10,791 bases of DNA from JAFGJU01 sp964570935 (GCA_964570935.1 CAZMZP010000070.1:1-10791); one strand, 5' to 3'. Numbered from the stretch's first letter, positions 1 to 7,493 are shown. The notes: generated by a model from the sequence alone, not told the origin. Program-made: numbers and translations.

Positions 1-336
1 AAATCAGGCGAGCAGCCCGGCGGCAAGCCACTCAATGTCACATTCCGGCGCGAGGGTGCCGCTGCCCAGGAGACGCTCAACGCGGATTACGCCATCCTCA
101 GCGTCGCCCTGCGGCCGAGTCCGGAATCTAGACCGCTCGCCGAAGTCCTGGGCATTGAAATCGACTCCAACGGCTTCTTCAAGGAGCTTCATCCCAAGCT
201 GAGGCCGGTGGAGACTTCCAGGAAGGGAGTCTACATCTGCGGGTTGGCGCACTCTCCCCAGACGGTTCAGGACACGATTGTCCAGGCAATGGCCGCCGCT
301 AGGAAGGCCTCCTCTGCGCTGGGCCACGCGACCTAG
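1..336 (+). CDS. hdrA: HdrA/QmoA-like FAD-dependent disulfide reductase subunit, C-terminal fragment
   Basis: The reading frame is open from base 1 and ends at TAG 334-336, giving the last 111 residues of a protein whose start lies outside the window. Seen: a segment reading roughly ADYAILSVALRPSP, then GFFKELHPKLRPVET, then GVYICGLAHSPQTVQDTIVQA and a short Ala-rich tail. Family knowledge: this order (hydrophobic strand with 'VAL/VGM', 'GFF.E.H.KL.PV.T', 'G(V/I)Y..G.A..P....DT..QA.AAA') is the end of the FAD-binding fold of heterodisulfide reductase subunit A and the related QmoA, cytoplasmic flavoproteins that pass electrons between Fe-S partners in anaerobic energy metabolism. The protein stops right after the final helix, so no C-terminal ferredoxin domain follows, as in shorter HdrA/QmoA forms. 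Which Hdr-type complex it belongs to cannot be told without the upstream neighbours. Family call firm, subtype uncertain. Confidence 0.85.
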   Translation, partial: KSGEQPGGKPLNVTFRREGAAAQETLNADYAILSVALRPSPESRPLAEVLGIEIDSNGFFKELHPKLRPVETSRKGVYICGLAHSPQTVQDTIVQAMAAARKASSALGHAT

Positions 337-452
337 GAGCAAGCGGGGTACAGCCGATCGCTGAAAGCTTTCCGTTCTTGGTTCTGCTGCCCGATATAGG
401 GAAGTCCGGCTCCGCAACCCCGCACCTTCTCCTCCCACTCGGCCAAAATCAC

Positions 453-467
453 CTGGGCGACGCCCAG
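453..467. promoter_or_regulatory. Inverted repeat upstream of the TA promoter
   Basis: CTGGGC at 453-458 and GCCCAG at 462-467 form a perfect inverted repeat (7 bp if the inner G/C is counted, 1-3 base loop). It lies 9 bases before the -35 box of the dinJ-yafQ promoter and 117 bases after the hdrA-like stop codon. No T-tract follows on the plus strand, so a classic intrinsic terminator is unlikely. A binding site for the RHH antitoxin is possible but unproven. Confidence 0.3.
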
Positions 468-476
468 AAACGGCTC

Positions 477-505
477 TTGACATTGTGTTGCAGGCGTGAT
501 ACAGT
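477..505 (+). promoter_or_regulatory. Sigma70-like promoter of the dinJ-yafQ operon
   Basis: A perfect -35 box TTGACA lies at 477-482. After a 17-base spacer comes TACAGT at 500-505, preceded by TG at 497-498, which makes an extended -10 element (TGnTACAGT). Transcription would begin near 511-513, at or beside the antitoxin ATG at 512. An inverted repeat lies just upstream of the -35 box (453-467) and could be an operator, since TA antitoxins normally repress their own promoter. Confidence 0.7.
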
Positions 506-511
506 CCAGAC

Positions 512-772
512 ATGAGCAAGAGTTCAGTAGTTCACGCCAGAATCGAATCCGAGACCAAGAAGAAGGCCGAGGGAGTCCTCAAGAAGCTGGGCATGCGTCC
601 CACAGAGGCGATTCGTCTCTTCTACAGACAGATCTGTCTCCGCCAGGGCCTGCCCTTTCCTGTGCTGATTCCAAACAAGCTCACCAGAGCGACGCTTGGC
701 AAGAGCGCTTCTGGGCATGAGGTGCAGACCTTCGACTCTTTGGACGAGATGTTTGAGAGCTGGGAGAAATGA
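512..772 (+). CDS. dinJ: RelB/DinJ-family antitoxin
   Basis: An 86-residue protein, typical RelB/DinJ length. Role by family: dimeric ribbon-helix-helix DNA-binding antitoxin that sequesters the paired YafQ-type RNase and represses its own operon. Seen: a short N-terminal strand (VVHARIE, about 6-12) followed by two helices with the family-type turn 'LGMRPTEAIRLFYRQI' (26-41) and 'LPFPVLIPN' (47-55). The acidic C-terminal end (SLDEMFESWEK) is where DinJ proteins wrap the toxin. The ATG at 512 is the only sensible start: an in-frame TGA lies at 497-499, and no Shine-Dalgarno (SD) sequence precedes it. With the -10 box at 500-505, the mRNA is probably leaderless. The stop overlaps the yafQ start (ATGA, 769-772), consistent with translational coupling. 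Codon use matches the neighbours. Confidence 0.88.
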   Translation: MSKSSVVHARIESETKKKAEGVLKKLGMRPTEAIRLFYRQICLRQGLPFPVLIPNKLTRATLGKSASGHEVQTFDSLDEMFESWEK

Positions 773-1041
773 AGCGGATCTCTCAGACGACTCAGTTCGC
801 CAGGGATGTGAGGAGGATGCGCAGGCGCGGCAAGGATCTTGAGAAGCTCAAGTTCGTTGTCAGGGCCCTTGCCATCGGGAGGTCATTGGAGCCCAGGTAT
901 CGCGACCATCCGCTGGCCGGTCCGTGGAAGCACTGCCGAGATTGTCACATTGAGCCGGATTGGATCCTAATCTACTTTGCTGACTCGGACGTTCTTCGTC
1001 TGGAGCGTACTGGTACACACAGCGATCTTTTTGAGAGATAG
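769..1041 (+). CDS. yafQ: YafQ-family mRNA interferase toxin
   Basis: A 90-residue RelE-superfamily toxin; by family it cleaves mRNA in the ribosomal A site until neutralised by DinJ. Seen: a Lys/Arg-rich N-terminal helix pair (residues 1-40), then 'RYRDHPLAGPW' (44-53), 'DCHIEPDWILIY' (58-69) and the closing 'RTGTHSDLF' (80-88). Family knowledge: E. coli YafQ uses H50, D61, H63, D67, W68, H87 and F91. With a constant offset of three, this protein has H47, D58, H60, D64, W65, H84 and F88, so the whole known active-site set is present and the toxin looks intact. The ATG overlaps the antitoxin stop by four bases, and a GGGAG lies just before it. The convergent glycosyltransferase gene ends 118 bases downstream, and no clear terminator is seen between them. 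Confidence 0.92.
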   Translation: MKRISQTTQFARDVRRMRRRGKDLEKLKFVVRALAIGRSLEPRYRDHPLAGPWKHCRDCHIEPDWILIYFADSDVLRLERTGTHSDLFER

Positions 1042-1158
1042 GGCGTCCAATCGCGAGCCTGATGCGTGCGGATGTTGCTGTCTTGCTGCTCCTGCAGTGG
1101 TGAGCGCTGCGGCTCCTTGCCTCACTCCTACGTCCTTCTTCGTCTCGCCGAGGTTGTC

Positions 1159-2442
1159 TCAGACGCCAGACCCGCAGCCGCTGTGCGTGAATCGTCTCAC
1201 CGTCTCCCGCCATGCCGCTGGAATCAGCCGGGCGATGGTCCGCCAGTCGTATCGTTCTTCGACCAGTTTCCTCCCGTTCGCGGCCAGGTAACGGGCCATG
1301 CCCTCATCCTGCAGCAAGCCCACCACTCCGCTCACGAACTCGTCCACGTCACGGGCAATGAGCAGGTGCTCTCCGGGGACAACGTCGAGTCCTTCCGCAC
1401 CCTCGGCCGTGGAGACGACGGGGAGGCCCGCCGCCATGGCCTCCAGGATCTTTATCCTTGAGCCGCCGGCGACTCTCAAAGGCACGACGCAGACGCTCGA
1501 CCGGGCGAGATGAGGTCTCACGTCGGGTACCGTTCCAGTGAACTGCACCCTGTCACTTGCGTACCGGGTCAGGGTCGGCGGTGGGTCCTTGCCGACGAAC
1601 AGGATCTTCACCGCGGGGAGCTCCTTGAGCAGCACGGGCCAGATCGTCTCCATCCAGTACAGGACCGCGTCCTGATTCACGAACGCGTCGAACGACGCAG
1701 AGAAAACGAGCGTCTTGCCGCGGGCCCCGAAGGAACGACCCCTGCCCCCCGGCTGCCCACCCGTTTCCTGCAGCACCGCGTCGTAGTAGCTGACGTCCAC
1801 GCCGTTGGGAATTACCGTGACCGACTCGCAGCCGTAATCACCCATGAACTTCTTGCGGTCGTCCTCGCTCACTGCGGACACGTGATCGAAGCTCCGGCAG
1901 ACCCGACGCTCGAACGCCACCATCTTCTTCCATTCGACGTAGAGGGCGGCGCGCTTCACGGGATTTCTCTCGTGCCGGTACAGTCGTTCCCACGGCATCG
2001 CCTCGATGTTGTGAGACGAGAGGAAGAGCGGTAGCCCCGTTACGAGGCGCGCATAGGCGCCGTAGTGAGTCCATTCGCAGTGTATGAGGTCGAACTTCTC
2101 GGCGCCCACGAGCTCCCGCAGTTTCGACAGATAGCCTCGCCCGAAATGCTTCCTCATAACGAGCGGTCGCGGATACGGCAGGTTCGCCGCGGCCAGGCCG
2201 TATAGCCTGTACGCCGGGGTGAAGGGGTCTCTCCGGGGCAGTGTGACCATTCTCATGCCCAGCGACTCCATGTGCTCGCGGGCGGCCTTGTCACCGGCCG
2301 TCCCACCGTGGCCGGGGTCCGCGAAGCACAGGTAAGTAATCTCGTTGTCGCGGGCGGCTCTGGACAGCAGGTGGTAGCTTCTCAGTCTCTTGCCGGAGAT
2401 GAGTGGATACGGAATCCATTCGTCCAGAACCAGTACTTTCAT
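1159..2442 (-). CDS. Group 1 (GT4-like) glycosyltransferase
   Basis: A 427-residue cytoplasmic or membrane-associated sugar transferase with the GT-B fold. By family it moves a sugar from an activated donor to an acceptor in surface polysaccharide or glycolipid synthesis; donor and acceptor cannot be read from sequence. Seen: the N-terminal Rossmann half starts MKVLVLDEWIPYPLISGKRL, with the loop SGKRLR at 16-21 and SSHNIEAMPWER at 142-153. The linker IPNGVD is at 211-216. The C-terminal donor half has VFSASFDAFVNQDAV (246-260), FVGKDPP (282-288), and the donor-phosphate region GGSRIKILEAMAAGLPVV (326-343). The pattern resembles the Stp1/PEP-CTERM-associated transferase subgroup, but no PEP-CTERM or exosortase gene is in view. 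The ATG has GGAG nine bases upstream, and a good promoter lies at 2549-2576, leaving a leader of about 100 nt. It stands alone, convergent with yafQ. Confidence 0.9.
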   Translation of the reverse strand: MKVLVLDEWIPYPLISGKRLRSYHLLSRAARDNEITYLCFADPGHGGTAGDKAAREHMESLGMRMVTLPRRDPFTPAYRLYGLAAANLPYPRPLVMRKHFGRGYLSKLRELVGAEKFDLIHCEWTHYGAYARLVTGLPLFLSSHNIEAMPWERLYRHERNPVKRAALYVEWKKMVAFERRVCRSFDHVSAVSEDDRKKFMGDYGCESVTVIPNGVDVSYYDAVLQETGGQPGGRGRSFGARGKTLVFSASFDAFVNQDAVLYWMETIWPVLLKELPAVKILFVGKDPPPTLTRYASDRVQFTGTVPDVRPHLARSSVCVVPLRVAGGSRIKILEAMAAGLPVVSTAEGAEGLDVVPGEHLLIARDVDEFVSGVVGLLQDEGMARYLAANGRKLVEERYDWRTIARLIPAAWRETVRRFTHSGCGSGV

Positions 2443-2917
2443 GGCTGCTGTCTCCAGTGTGATTGGAATCGCTCACGCAAATGCCTCACGCTAGCGGGCG
2501 CCGTCGCCAGTTCCGCGAGCGCAGAGTTCCGCGCGCGTAGCGTCGTGCAGTATAGCGCAGGGGCCCGCCATTTCAAAGAGCGCTCACAGCAATGAAGAAG
2601 AACCCACGAATACAGGCGAATATTCTGCTTTTCTCCTTTCGGATGTGCTAGAGTTAAGACCTGGCGGACACACCAGCGCAACAGAGCATGACGCAACACC
2701 CAGAACGGGACGAGGAACTGAATCAGAGAATATCCACTGAAGACGTTTTGTTCATAGACTGAAAGACACTCCAGACGGCTCCAGGAGAATCCGTGTACGC
2801 GCCCACAGCCCGGGGGCAGAACTGCGTCCGGCAGGACAAGCCGCACCTATGTCACCTTCGTGTAAGCGTACCACGCCGGAGAGTCGTTCTCCCGGCAGAC
2901 CAGCACGTAAGCGCTCC
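2443..2917. other. Gene-free divergent intergenic region
   Basis: About 475 bases separate the divergent glycosyltransferase and nuclease genes. Apart from the minus-strand promoter at 2549-2576, nothing is firmly recognised. A 19-codon plus-strand ORF (2592-2651) has no SD and is probably chance. The plus-strand extension of the nuclease frame back to an ATG at 2849 adds 23 basic, Pro/Ser-rich residues that do not resemble the family and is not accepted as coding. A TG-C-TAGAGT string at 2646-2654 resembles an extended -10 for the plus-strand genes but has no good -35 partner. No repeats, tRNA or clear terminator were found. Confidence 0.6.
2549..2576 (-). promoter_or_regulatory. Sigma70-like promoter of the glycosyltransferase gene
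   Basis: Reading the minus strand, TTGAAA (2576-2571) and TATACT (2554-2549) are separated by 16 bases. Each box differs from consensus by one base. Transcription would start near 2542, giving a leader of about 100 nt before the ATG at 2442. The spacer contains the palindrome GGGCCC. Confidence 0.6.
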
Positions 2918-4381
2918 ATGCCCATTCTCACCGGCACCCACATATACAATTTCCTGAGCTGTCCTCATCGCCTCTACCTCGACGAGTTCGGCGACCAGAG
3001 ACTGATGGACGCCGAATCGGACTTCGAGGAGAGCCTCCGCGAAGAGGGCAAGCTGCACGAAGAGGCGGCACTGAAGGAGCTTGGGCTGGACATAGCCGAG
3101 GTTGACAGTACGACGTTCGAGGGCGGCGTGAAGGAAACCCTACGGATGATGGGGGCCGGTGAGAAGTGGATCTACCAGGGCCTCCTGTCAACGCCTCGCA
3201 TGTGCGGCAGACCCGACCTCCTGAAGCGCGTGAGAGGAAAGTCACGGCTGGGTTCATATTACTACATCCCGCTGGAGCTCAAGTCCGGCTCGGCCTACGA
3301 GAATGAAGAAAACGGCACCCTCAAGCGGCGTTACGCTCTCCAGCTCGCATTCTATGCGCACGTGTTGGGGCAAGTGCAGGGCGTAAGGCCCGGCGTGGGC
3401 AAGGTCATCGGTGGTGACTTTCGCACCGTGGACTTCAATCTCGAGGACTGGAGAAAGGATTACGAAGAAACGCTCGCGGAAATACGGGCCATCCTGGGCC
3501 GCAAGACCGCCTCCGAACCCGAGATCTCGTCCGGCTGCGGCCAGTGTCACTGGAGAAGCTGCTGTATCGCCTGGGCCAAGAAGGTGGACGACGTCACGCT
3601 CATCCGAAAGCTGAACGGCGGCACGCGGGAAGCCCTGAGGGCGGCCGGCATCCGGACCATGGCGGGGCTCGCGGCGCTGGAGCGCAGGAAAGGGTTCCCC
3701 GCAGTGGACGGCATCACCGCCTGGAGGTTGCGGCACATCGTCAGGCGCGCGGGCGTCATGAAGCGCGGGAAGCCTTTGCTCAAGGCTCCCGTCGAATTCC
3801 CGCAGGCGGCCCTGGAGCTCTTCTTCGACATAGAGACCGACCCTCGGGAGAGCATCTGCTACCTCTACGGCGTGGTGGAACGGCGCCAGGGAAAGCAGCG
3901 TTACGTGAGCTTCTTCGCGGATTCGCCGGCTGACGAAAAGAAGACATGGAGAGAGTTCTGGAAATACCTGTCCGGCCTGGGCGACTTTCACATGTATCAC
4001 TACTCCCAGTATGAGAGGAAGGAATTGAAGAAGCTGGCGGACAAGTACCACTGCAACCAGAAGCTTTTCGAGCGGTTCTTTGAGAACAGCACCGACCTTT
4101 ACCAGGACGTCGTGGACAAGCACACGGAATGGCCTTCCCATTCCTACTCAATAAAGTCCATATCGAACATCCTCGGGTTCCGCTACTCCGACCCCGAGCC
4201 CGGCGGCCTGAAGGCGGCGAGGTGGTACGCCACCTACGTCGAAGACCCCGCCGGCAACTCGGAGCTCAAACAGAAGCTCCTCCAGTACAACAAGGAAGAC
4301 TGCCTGGCGATGATAGTGCTCAAAGATTGGGTAACGGAGGAGAGCGGGAGGGTTAGGCGCCAGGGCGAGCTGTCGCTTTAG
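2918..4381 (+). CDS. TM0106-family RecB/Cas4-like nuclease fused to an RNase H-like exonuclease domain
   Basis: A 487-residue two-domain nuclease. The N-terminal half is PD-(D/E)XK, RecB/Cas4-like: C15 in FLSCPHRLYLDEF, D100 in CGRPD, the ELK triad at 120-122, Q142-Y146, and a Cys cluster C207, C210, C215/C216. C15 plus these could hold an Fe-S cluster as in Cas4/AddB. The C-terminal half (about 298-475) is an RNase_H_2/DEDDy exonuclease: FFDIETD with D304 and E306, HYSQYERKEL (361-370), D393 in STDLYQDVVD, and YNKED with Y457 and D461. The family (TM0106/YprB-like) is thought to process nucleic acid, but its role is not established. The start at ATG 2918 is chosen because family members begin close to the 'T..Y.FLSCP.RLYLD' motif; an in-frame ATG at 2849 would add an unconvincing basic tail. 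Neither has a strong SD. The stop overlaps the copA GTG by one base. Confidence 0.87.
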   Translation: MPILTGTHIYNFLSCPHRLYLDEFGDQRLMDAESDFEESLREEGKLHEEAALKELGLDIAEVDSTTFEGGVKETLRMMGAGEKWIYQGLLSTPRMCGRPDLLKRVRGKSRLGSYYYIPLELKSGSAYENEENGTLKRRYALQLAFYAHVLGQVQGVRPGVGKVIGGDFRTVDFNLEDWRKDYEETLAEIRAILGRKTASEPEISSGCGQCHWRSCCIAWAKKVDDVTLIRKLNGGTREALRAAGIRTMAGLAALERRKGFPAVDGITAWRLRHIVRRAGVMKRGKPLLKAPVEFPQAALELFFDIETDPRESICYLYGVVERRQGKQRYVSFFADSPADEKKTWREFWKYLSGLGDFHMYHYSQYERKELKKLADKYHCNQKLFERFFENSTDLYQDVVDKHTEWPSHSYSIKSISNILGFRYSDPEPGGLKAARWYATYVEDPAGNSELKQKLLQYNKEDCLAMIVLKDWVTEESGRVRRQGELSL

Positions 4382-6888
4382 TGAGTGTCGCCATGACTGA
4401 TTCCGAGACGAATACCAGCACCAGTGTTGTAACCGTGATCGTTCCGGTCACGGACATGAGCTGCGCCGCCTGCGCCGCCGCCGTAGAGAGGTCTCTCAAA
4501 GGCACGCGCGGGATAGTCGAGGCAAGCGTCAATTTTGCGACAGAACAGGCGGTCGTCAAGTACGACCCTTCGAGAACGGGCCTCAAAGAAATCCTCAAGG
4601 CGATCGACGACGCCGGCTACACCCCTGGCACTCCGCGCAGCCCCGACGAGGCGCCCGCCGCCGGACGCGAAGCGGGTGACGACAACACGCGCAAGATGGA
4701 CACTGCCAGGCGCCGGATGTTCTGGGCCTGGGTCCTTACCGGCCCCGTCATCGTCCTCATGATCCCCGAGATGTTCTTCGGCGTCATGATTCATCACGTC
4801 GAATGGATCTACCTCGCGCTCACAATACCGGTCCTCTTCTGGTGCGGGTTTGCGACCTACCGGACGGCGATAAAGTCCGTTCTGCACGGCTCCGCCAACA
4901 TGGACGTGCTCATATCGATGGGTACACTGTCGGCGTTCGCCACCGGCCCCGCCGCGCTTCTCGGGGCGCCGGTTCAAAGCTACGCTCCAGTCGCTGCCAT
5001 GATTATGGCCTTTCACCTGACGGGCCGGTACGTGGAGGCGAAGGCCCGTGGCAGGGCATCCCAGGCCATCAGGCGGCTCTTGGAGCTGGGGGCAAAGAGC
5101 GCGCGGGTGCTGGCGGGGGGTCTCGCGGGAGGGGAGGGCGCGCTCGGGGCCGCGCGGCCAATGAAGGGCGGAGGCCATGAGGCGGGTACGGCCACGGCCG
5201 GCCTGGAGAGCGAGATCCCGGTAGAGGAACTCAAGCTGGGCGACGTCATGGTCGTGAGGCCCGGCGAAAAAATCCCGACCGACGGCGTCGTGGTGTCTGG
5301 CAAGAGCTCGGTGGACGAATCCATGGCGACGGGCGAGTCCATGCCCGTCACAAAAAAGGAAGGGGACGAAGTCATCGGAGCCACCATCAACCAGAAGGGC
5401 ATCCTCTACGTCAAAGCCACCAAGGTCGGTAAGGAAACGTTCCTTTCCCACGTCATACGAATGGTGGAGGAGTTCCAGGGCTCCAAGGTTCCGATACAGG
5501 AGTTCGCCGACAGAGTGACGGCCGTATTCGTGCCGATAGTCCTCGTGGTCGCTGTCGCGACCTTCCTCCTCTGGCTAGTGTTTCCCGGCTTTTTCAATTC
5601 AGTCGCCACCTGGGCCAGCGCCTTCATCCCGTGGGTCACGCCCGGAGTGGGGCGGGTGTCCCTGGCAATATTCGCGGCAGTCGCCGTCCTTGTCATTGCG
5701 TGCCCATGCGCCCTGGGGCTGGCCACGCCCACGGCCATCATGGTTGGAAGCGGCATGGGCGCCGAGAGGGGAATACTCATCAGGAGCGGCGAGGCCATCC
5801 AGACGCTCAAGGACGCCACGATAGTGGTGTTCGACAAGACCGGGACACTGACCAAGGGCAAGCCCGAGGTGACGGATATTGTGGTGGCGGGCGCTGCCCC
5901 GGCTGCGGTGACACACAGCACCGTCCCGGGCGGTGTAGCGCCGTGCGACATCGCCTGTCCGGTCAATTTCGGCGCCCCGCCGCCGTTAGTGCCCGGTGAC
6001 AAGCTGGGCGAGCGGGCACCCGGCCTTCCGCTCGGCGAGAACGAGAAGCTGCTCCAAATCGTCGGGTCAGTCGAGCTGGCCTCCGAGCATCCACTCGCCG
6101 TGTCAGTAGTGGAGCTCACGCGCGAGAAGGGCATTCCTCTCGCGAGTGTGACCGACTTCGAAGCGGTGAGCGGCAAGGGCGTGAAAGGCGTCGTGGCCGG
6201 CAGGCGCATCCTTATCGGCAACCGCGCGCTCATGGAAACCGAAGGCGTCCAGTACGGCGTGGTAGAATCTACGCTCCAGCAGCTGGAGGACGAAGCGAAG
6301 ACCATAATGCTCGTCGCCCAAGACGGCACGATATCCGGCCTCATCGCGATTGCAGACACGCTTAAAGAGAGCTCCGCCCCGGCGATTGCCGAGCTCAAGG
6401 ACATGGGACTTCAAGTGGCAATGCTGACCGGAGACAACGCCAGGACCGGCAGCGCAATAGGGAAGAAAGCAGGGATTGACAGAGTGCTCGCGAACGTCCT
6501 GCCCGATGCGAAGGCGAAGGAAATTCAGCGGCTGCAGGCGGAGGGTCACCTCGTGGCCATGGTCGGCGACGGCATCAACGACGCGCCCGCGCTAACTCAG
6601 GCCAACGTCGGCATCGCCATTGGCACCGGAACGGACATCGCGATAGAGGCGTCGGACGTGACCCTCGTGCGCGGTGATCTGGGTGCAGTGGTCACGGCCA
6701 TCAAACTCTCGCGGGCCACGTTCAACAAGATCAAGCAGAACCTCTTCTGGGCGTTCTTCTACAATATCGTCGCCATCCCTGTGGCCATGCTGGGGCTTCT
6801 GCATCCGGTCGTAGCAGAGATAGCGATGGCCGCAAGCTCAGTCAACGTCGTGACCAATTCAGTGCGGCTCAAGCGGGCGAGGATGTAG
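4381..6888 (+). CDS. copA: Copper-type P1B ATPase (heavy-metal-translocating ATPase)
   Basis: An 835-residue inner-membrane pump; by family it uses ATP to expel Cu(I) (or Ag(I)). Seen: one N-terminal HMA domain (17-82) with metal site MSCAAC (C28, C31); membrane helices from about 112; A-domain TGES (317-320); metal-site helix CPC (441-443); phosphorylation motif DKTGT (D485); SEHPL (568-572); TGDN (683-686); GDGINDAP (729-736); then YN (794-795) and MAASS (816-820), which with CPC mark the Cu(I) subgroup P1B-1. Odd: a Gly/Ala-rich insert in the A domain (about 244-278) and an insert after DKTGT (about 504-551) carrying C522 and C526. The GTG at 4381 overlaps the nuclease TAG; ATG 4393 is an equally possible start, and neither has a strong SD. 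No copper regulator or chaperone gene is nearby. A diverged copy of its last 23 codons lies at 7586-7654. Confidence 0.95.
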   Translation: MSVAMTDSETNTSTSVVTVIVPVTDMSCAACAAAVERSLKGTRGIVEASVNFATEQAVVKYDPSRTGLKEILKAIDDAGYTPGTPRSPDEAPAAGREAGDDNTRKMDTARRRMFWAWVLTGPVIVLMIPEMFFGVMIHHVEWIYLALTIPVLFWCGFATYRTAIKSVLHGSANMDVLISMGTLSAFATGPAALLGAPVQSYAPVAAMIMAFHLTGRYVEAKARGRASQAIRRLLELGAKSARVLAGGLAGGEGALGAARPMKGGGHEAGTATAGLESEIPVEELKLGDVMVVRPGEKIPTDGVVVSGKSSVDESMATGESMPVTKKEGDEVIGATINQKGILYVKATKVGKETFLSHVIRMVEEFQGSKVPIQEFADRVTAVFVPIVLVVAVATFLLWLVFPGFFNSVATWASAFIPWVTPGVGRVSLAIFAAVAVLVIACPCALGLATPTAIMVGSGMGAERGILIRSGEAIQTLKDATIVVFDKTGTLTKGKPEVTDIVVAGAAPAAVTHSTVPGGVAPCDIACPVNFGAPPPLVPGDKLGERAPGLPLGENEKLLQIVGSVELASEHPLAVSVVELTREKGIPLASVTDFEAVSGKGVKGVVAGRRILIGNRALMETEGVQYGVVESTLQQLEDEAKTIMLVAQDGTISGLIAIADTLKESSAPAIAELKDMGLQVAMLTGDNARTGSAIGKKAGIDRVLANVLPDAKAKEIQRLQAEGHLVAMVGDGINDAPALTQANVGIAIGTGTDIAIEASDVTLVRGDLGAVVTAIKLSRATFNKIKQNLFWAFFYNIVAIPVAMLGLLHPVVAEIAMAASSVNVVTNSVRLKRARM

Positions 6889-6941
6889 GGACCGACGAGG
6901 GGAAGGGAAGGTTGTGTCAGCTCCGCCCGCTGCTCACCGTT

Positions 6942-6957
6942 CCTGCAGTGTTGCAGG
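6942..6957. terminator. Hairpin between convergent copA and brnA
   Basis: CCTGCA (6942-6947), loop GTGT, and TGCAGG (6952-6957) form a perfect 6-bp stem. It lies 54 bases after the copA stop and 28 bases beyond the brnA stop on the other strand, a natural place for a bidirectional terminator. There is no T-run on either side, so intrinsic termination would be weak. It could equally be a protein site or chance. Confidence 0.3.
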
Positions 6958-6984
6958 CAGGCGGCAATGGTCCGCGGGTAACTG

Positions 6985-7185
6985 CTACAGAATAGACTGA
7001 ATGAGCTGCTTACTGGAGCGGAGTATACGATTCACAGCCGTCTGTGCATCGACCTTCTTCTTGCGCGCAAGCTCCCTGATAAAGGCGGCCACGTCCTCCT
7101 CCAGGTAGATTGGGAGGTTGAGCCGCAGATTCCGCCGACAGAACTTGCCCCGCTCAGCTCCAGAGAAATCGTACTCTTTCCTCAT
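6985..7185 (-). CDS. brnA: BrnA-type ribbon-helix-helix antitoxin
   Basis: A 66-residue RHH protein, the expected partner of BrnT. By family it binds BrnT to block its RNase activity and represses the operon. Seen: the opening MRKEYDFSGAERGKF is the usual start of this antitoxin class, followed by the DNA-contact strand LRLNLPIYLEED (20-31) and two helices (about 29-42 and 46-58). The C-terminal end (SSKQLIQSIL) is short and hydrophobic. The ATG has GAGGTGAG upstream at good spacing. The gene begins six bases after the brnT stop, so the two are one operon in the toxin-first order normal for brnTA. Its 3' end faces the copA 3' end across 96 bases. Confidence is high from the pairing and sequence pattern together. 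Confidence 0.85.
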   Translation of the reverse strand: MRKEYDFSGAERGKFCRRNLRLNLPIYLEEDVAAFIRELARKKKVDAQTAVNRILRSSKQLIQSIL

Positions 7186-7191
7186 GCGTTC

Positions 7192-7485
7192 TCACCTCTG
7201 AGAATACTGCCTTGCCTCGCGCCAAGTGGCTCGCCGGGCTGAGATCGTCCGGATACGAGAGGTATTCTTGTCGATATCCAGAAAGGTGTGGACAACAACA
7301 AGGAGTTTGCCAGTCCCGTTCTTACCGAGGGTTATCCACCTGTCCTCGCCGCGACTGTGCTTTCGGTCATAAAGAGAAAGAGCGGATGGGTCCAGAAACA
7401 CGCGAGACGCACTGTCGAAACTCACGCCGTGCTTGCGCAAGTTCAAGTTCGCCTTTCGAGGGTCCCATTCAAAGATGTACTGCAA
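7192..7485 (-). CDS. brnT: BrnT-family ribonuclease toxin
   Basis: A 97-residue RelE-fold RNase toxin that by family halts translation when not bound by BrnA. Seen: the hallmark start FEWDPRKANLNLRKHGVSF (5-23), FLDPSALSLYDRKHS (30-44), a central strand GKLLVVVHTF (59-68), and the closing RTISARRATWREARQY (79-94), all in the usual order, so it looks intact. The start chosen is TTG at 7485-7483: GGAGGAG (7500-7494) lies eight bases before it, and the protein then begins MQYIFEWD as family members do. An upstream in-frame TTG at 7509 would sit at or before the predicted transcription start and would swallow the SD sequence. First gene of brnTA; promoter at 7512-7540. The module is inserted between copA and a stray copy of the copA 3' end. 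Confidence 0.92.
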   Translation of the reverse strand: MQYIFEWDPRKANLNLRKHGVSFDSASRVFLDPSALSLYDRKHSRGEDRWITLGKNGTGKLLVVVHTFLDIDKNTSRIRTISARRATWREARQYSQR

Positions 7486-7493
7486 CTTCCACT

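Noticed and set aside
4..519. Minus-strand ORF of 171 codons at the left edge
   Set aside because: It overlaps the HdrA-like C-terminus on the other strand and resembles no family.
1510..2034. Plus-strand ORF of 174 codons inside the glycosyltransferase
   Set aside because: Antisense shadow of a conserved minus-strand gene.
2592..2651. 19-codon plus-strand ORF in the divergent spacer
   Set aside because: No ribosome binding site and no supporting signal; such short frames occur by chance.
3254..4141. Minus-strand ORF of 295 codons opposite the nuclease
   Set aside because: It covers the catalytic regions of the plus-strand nuclease and shows no family features.
4378..5451. Minus-strand ORF of 357 codons antisense to copA
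   Set aside because: It lies wholly opposite well-conserved P-type ATPase codons and has no recognisable domain; a typical GC-rich shadow frame.
5406..6404. Minus-strand ORF of 332 codons antisense to copA
   Set aside because: Ser/Thr/Pro-rich low-complexity translation opposite the CopA core motifs; a product of GC codon bias.
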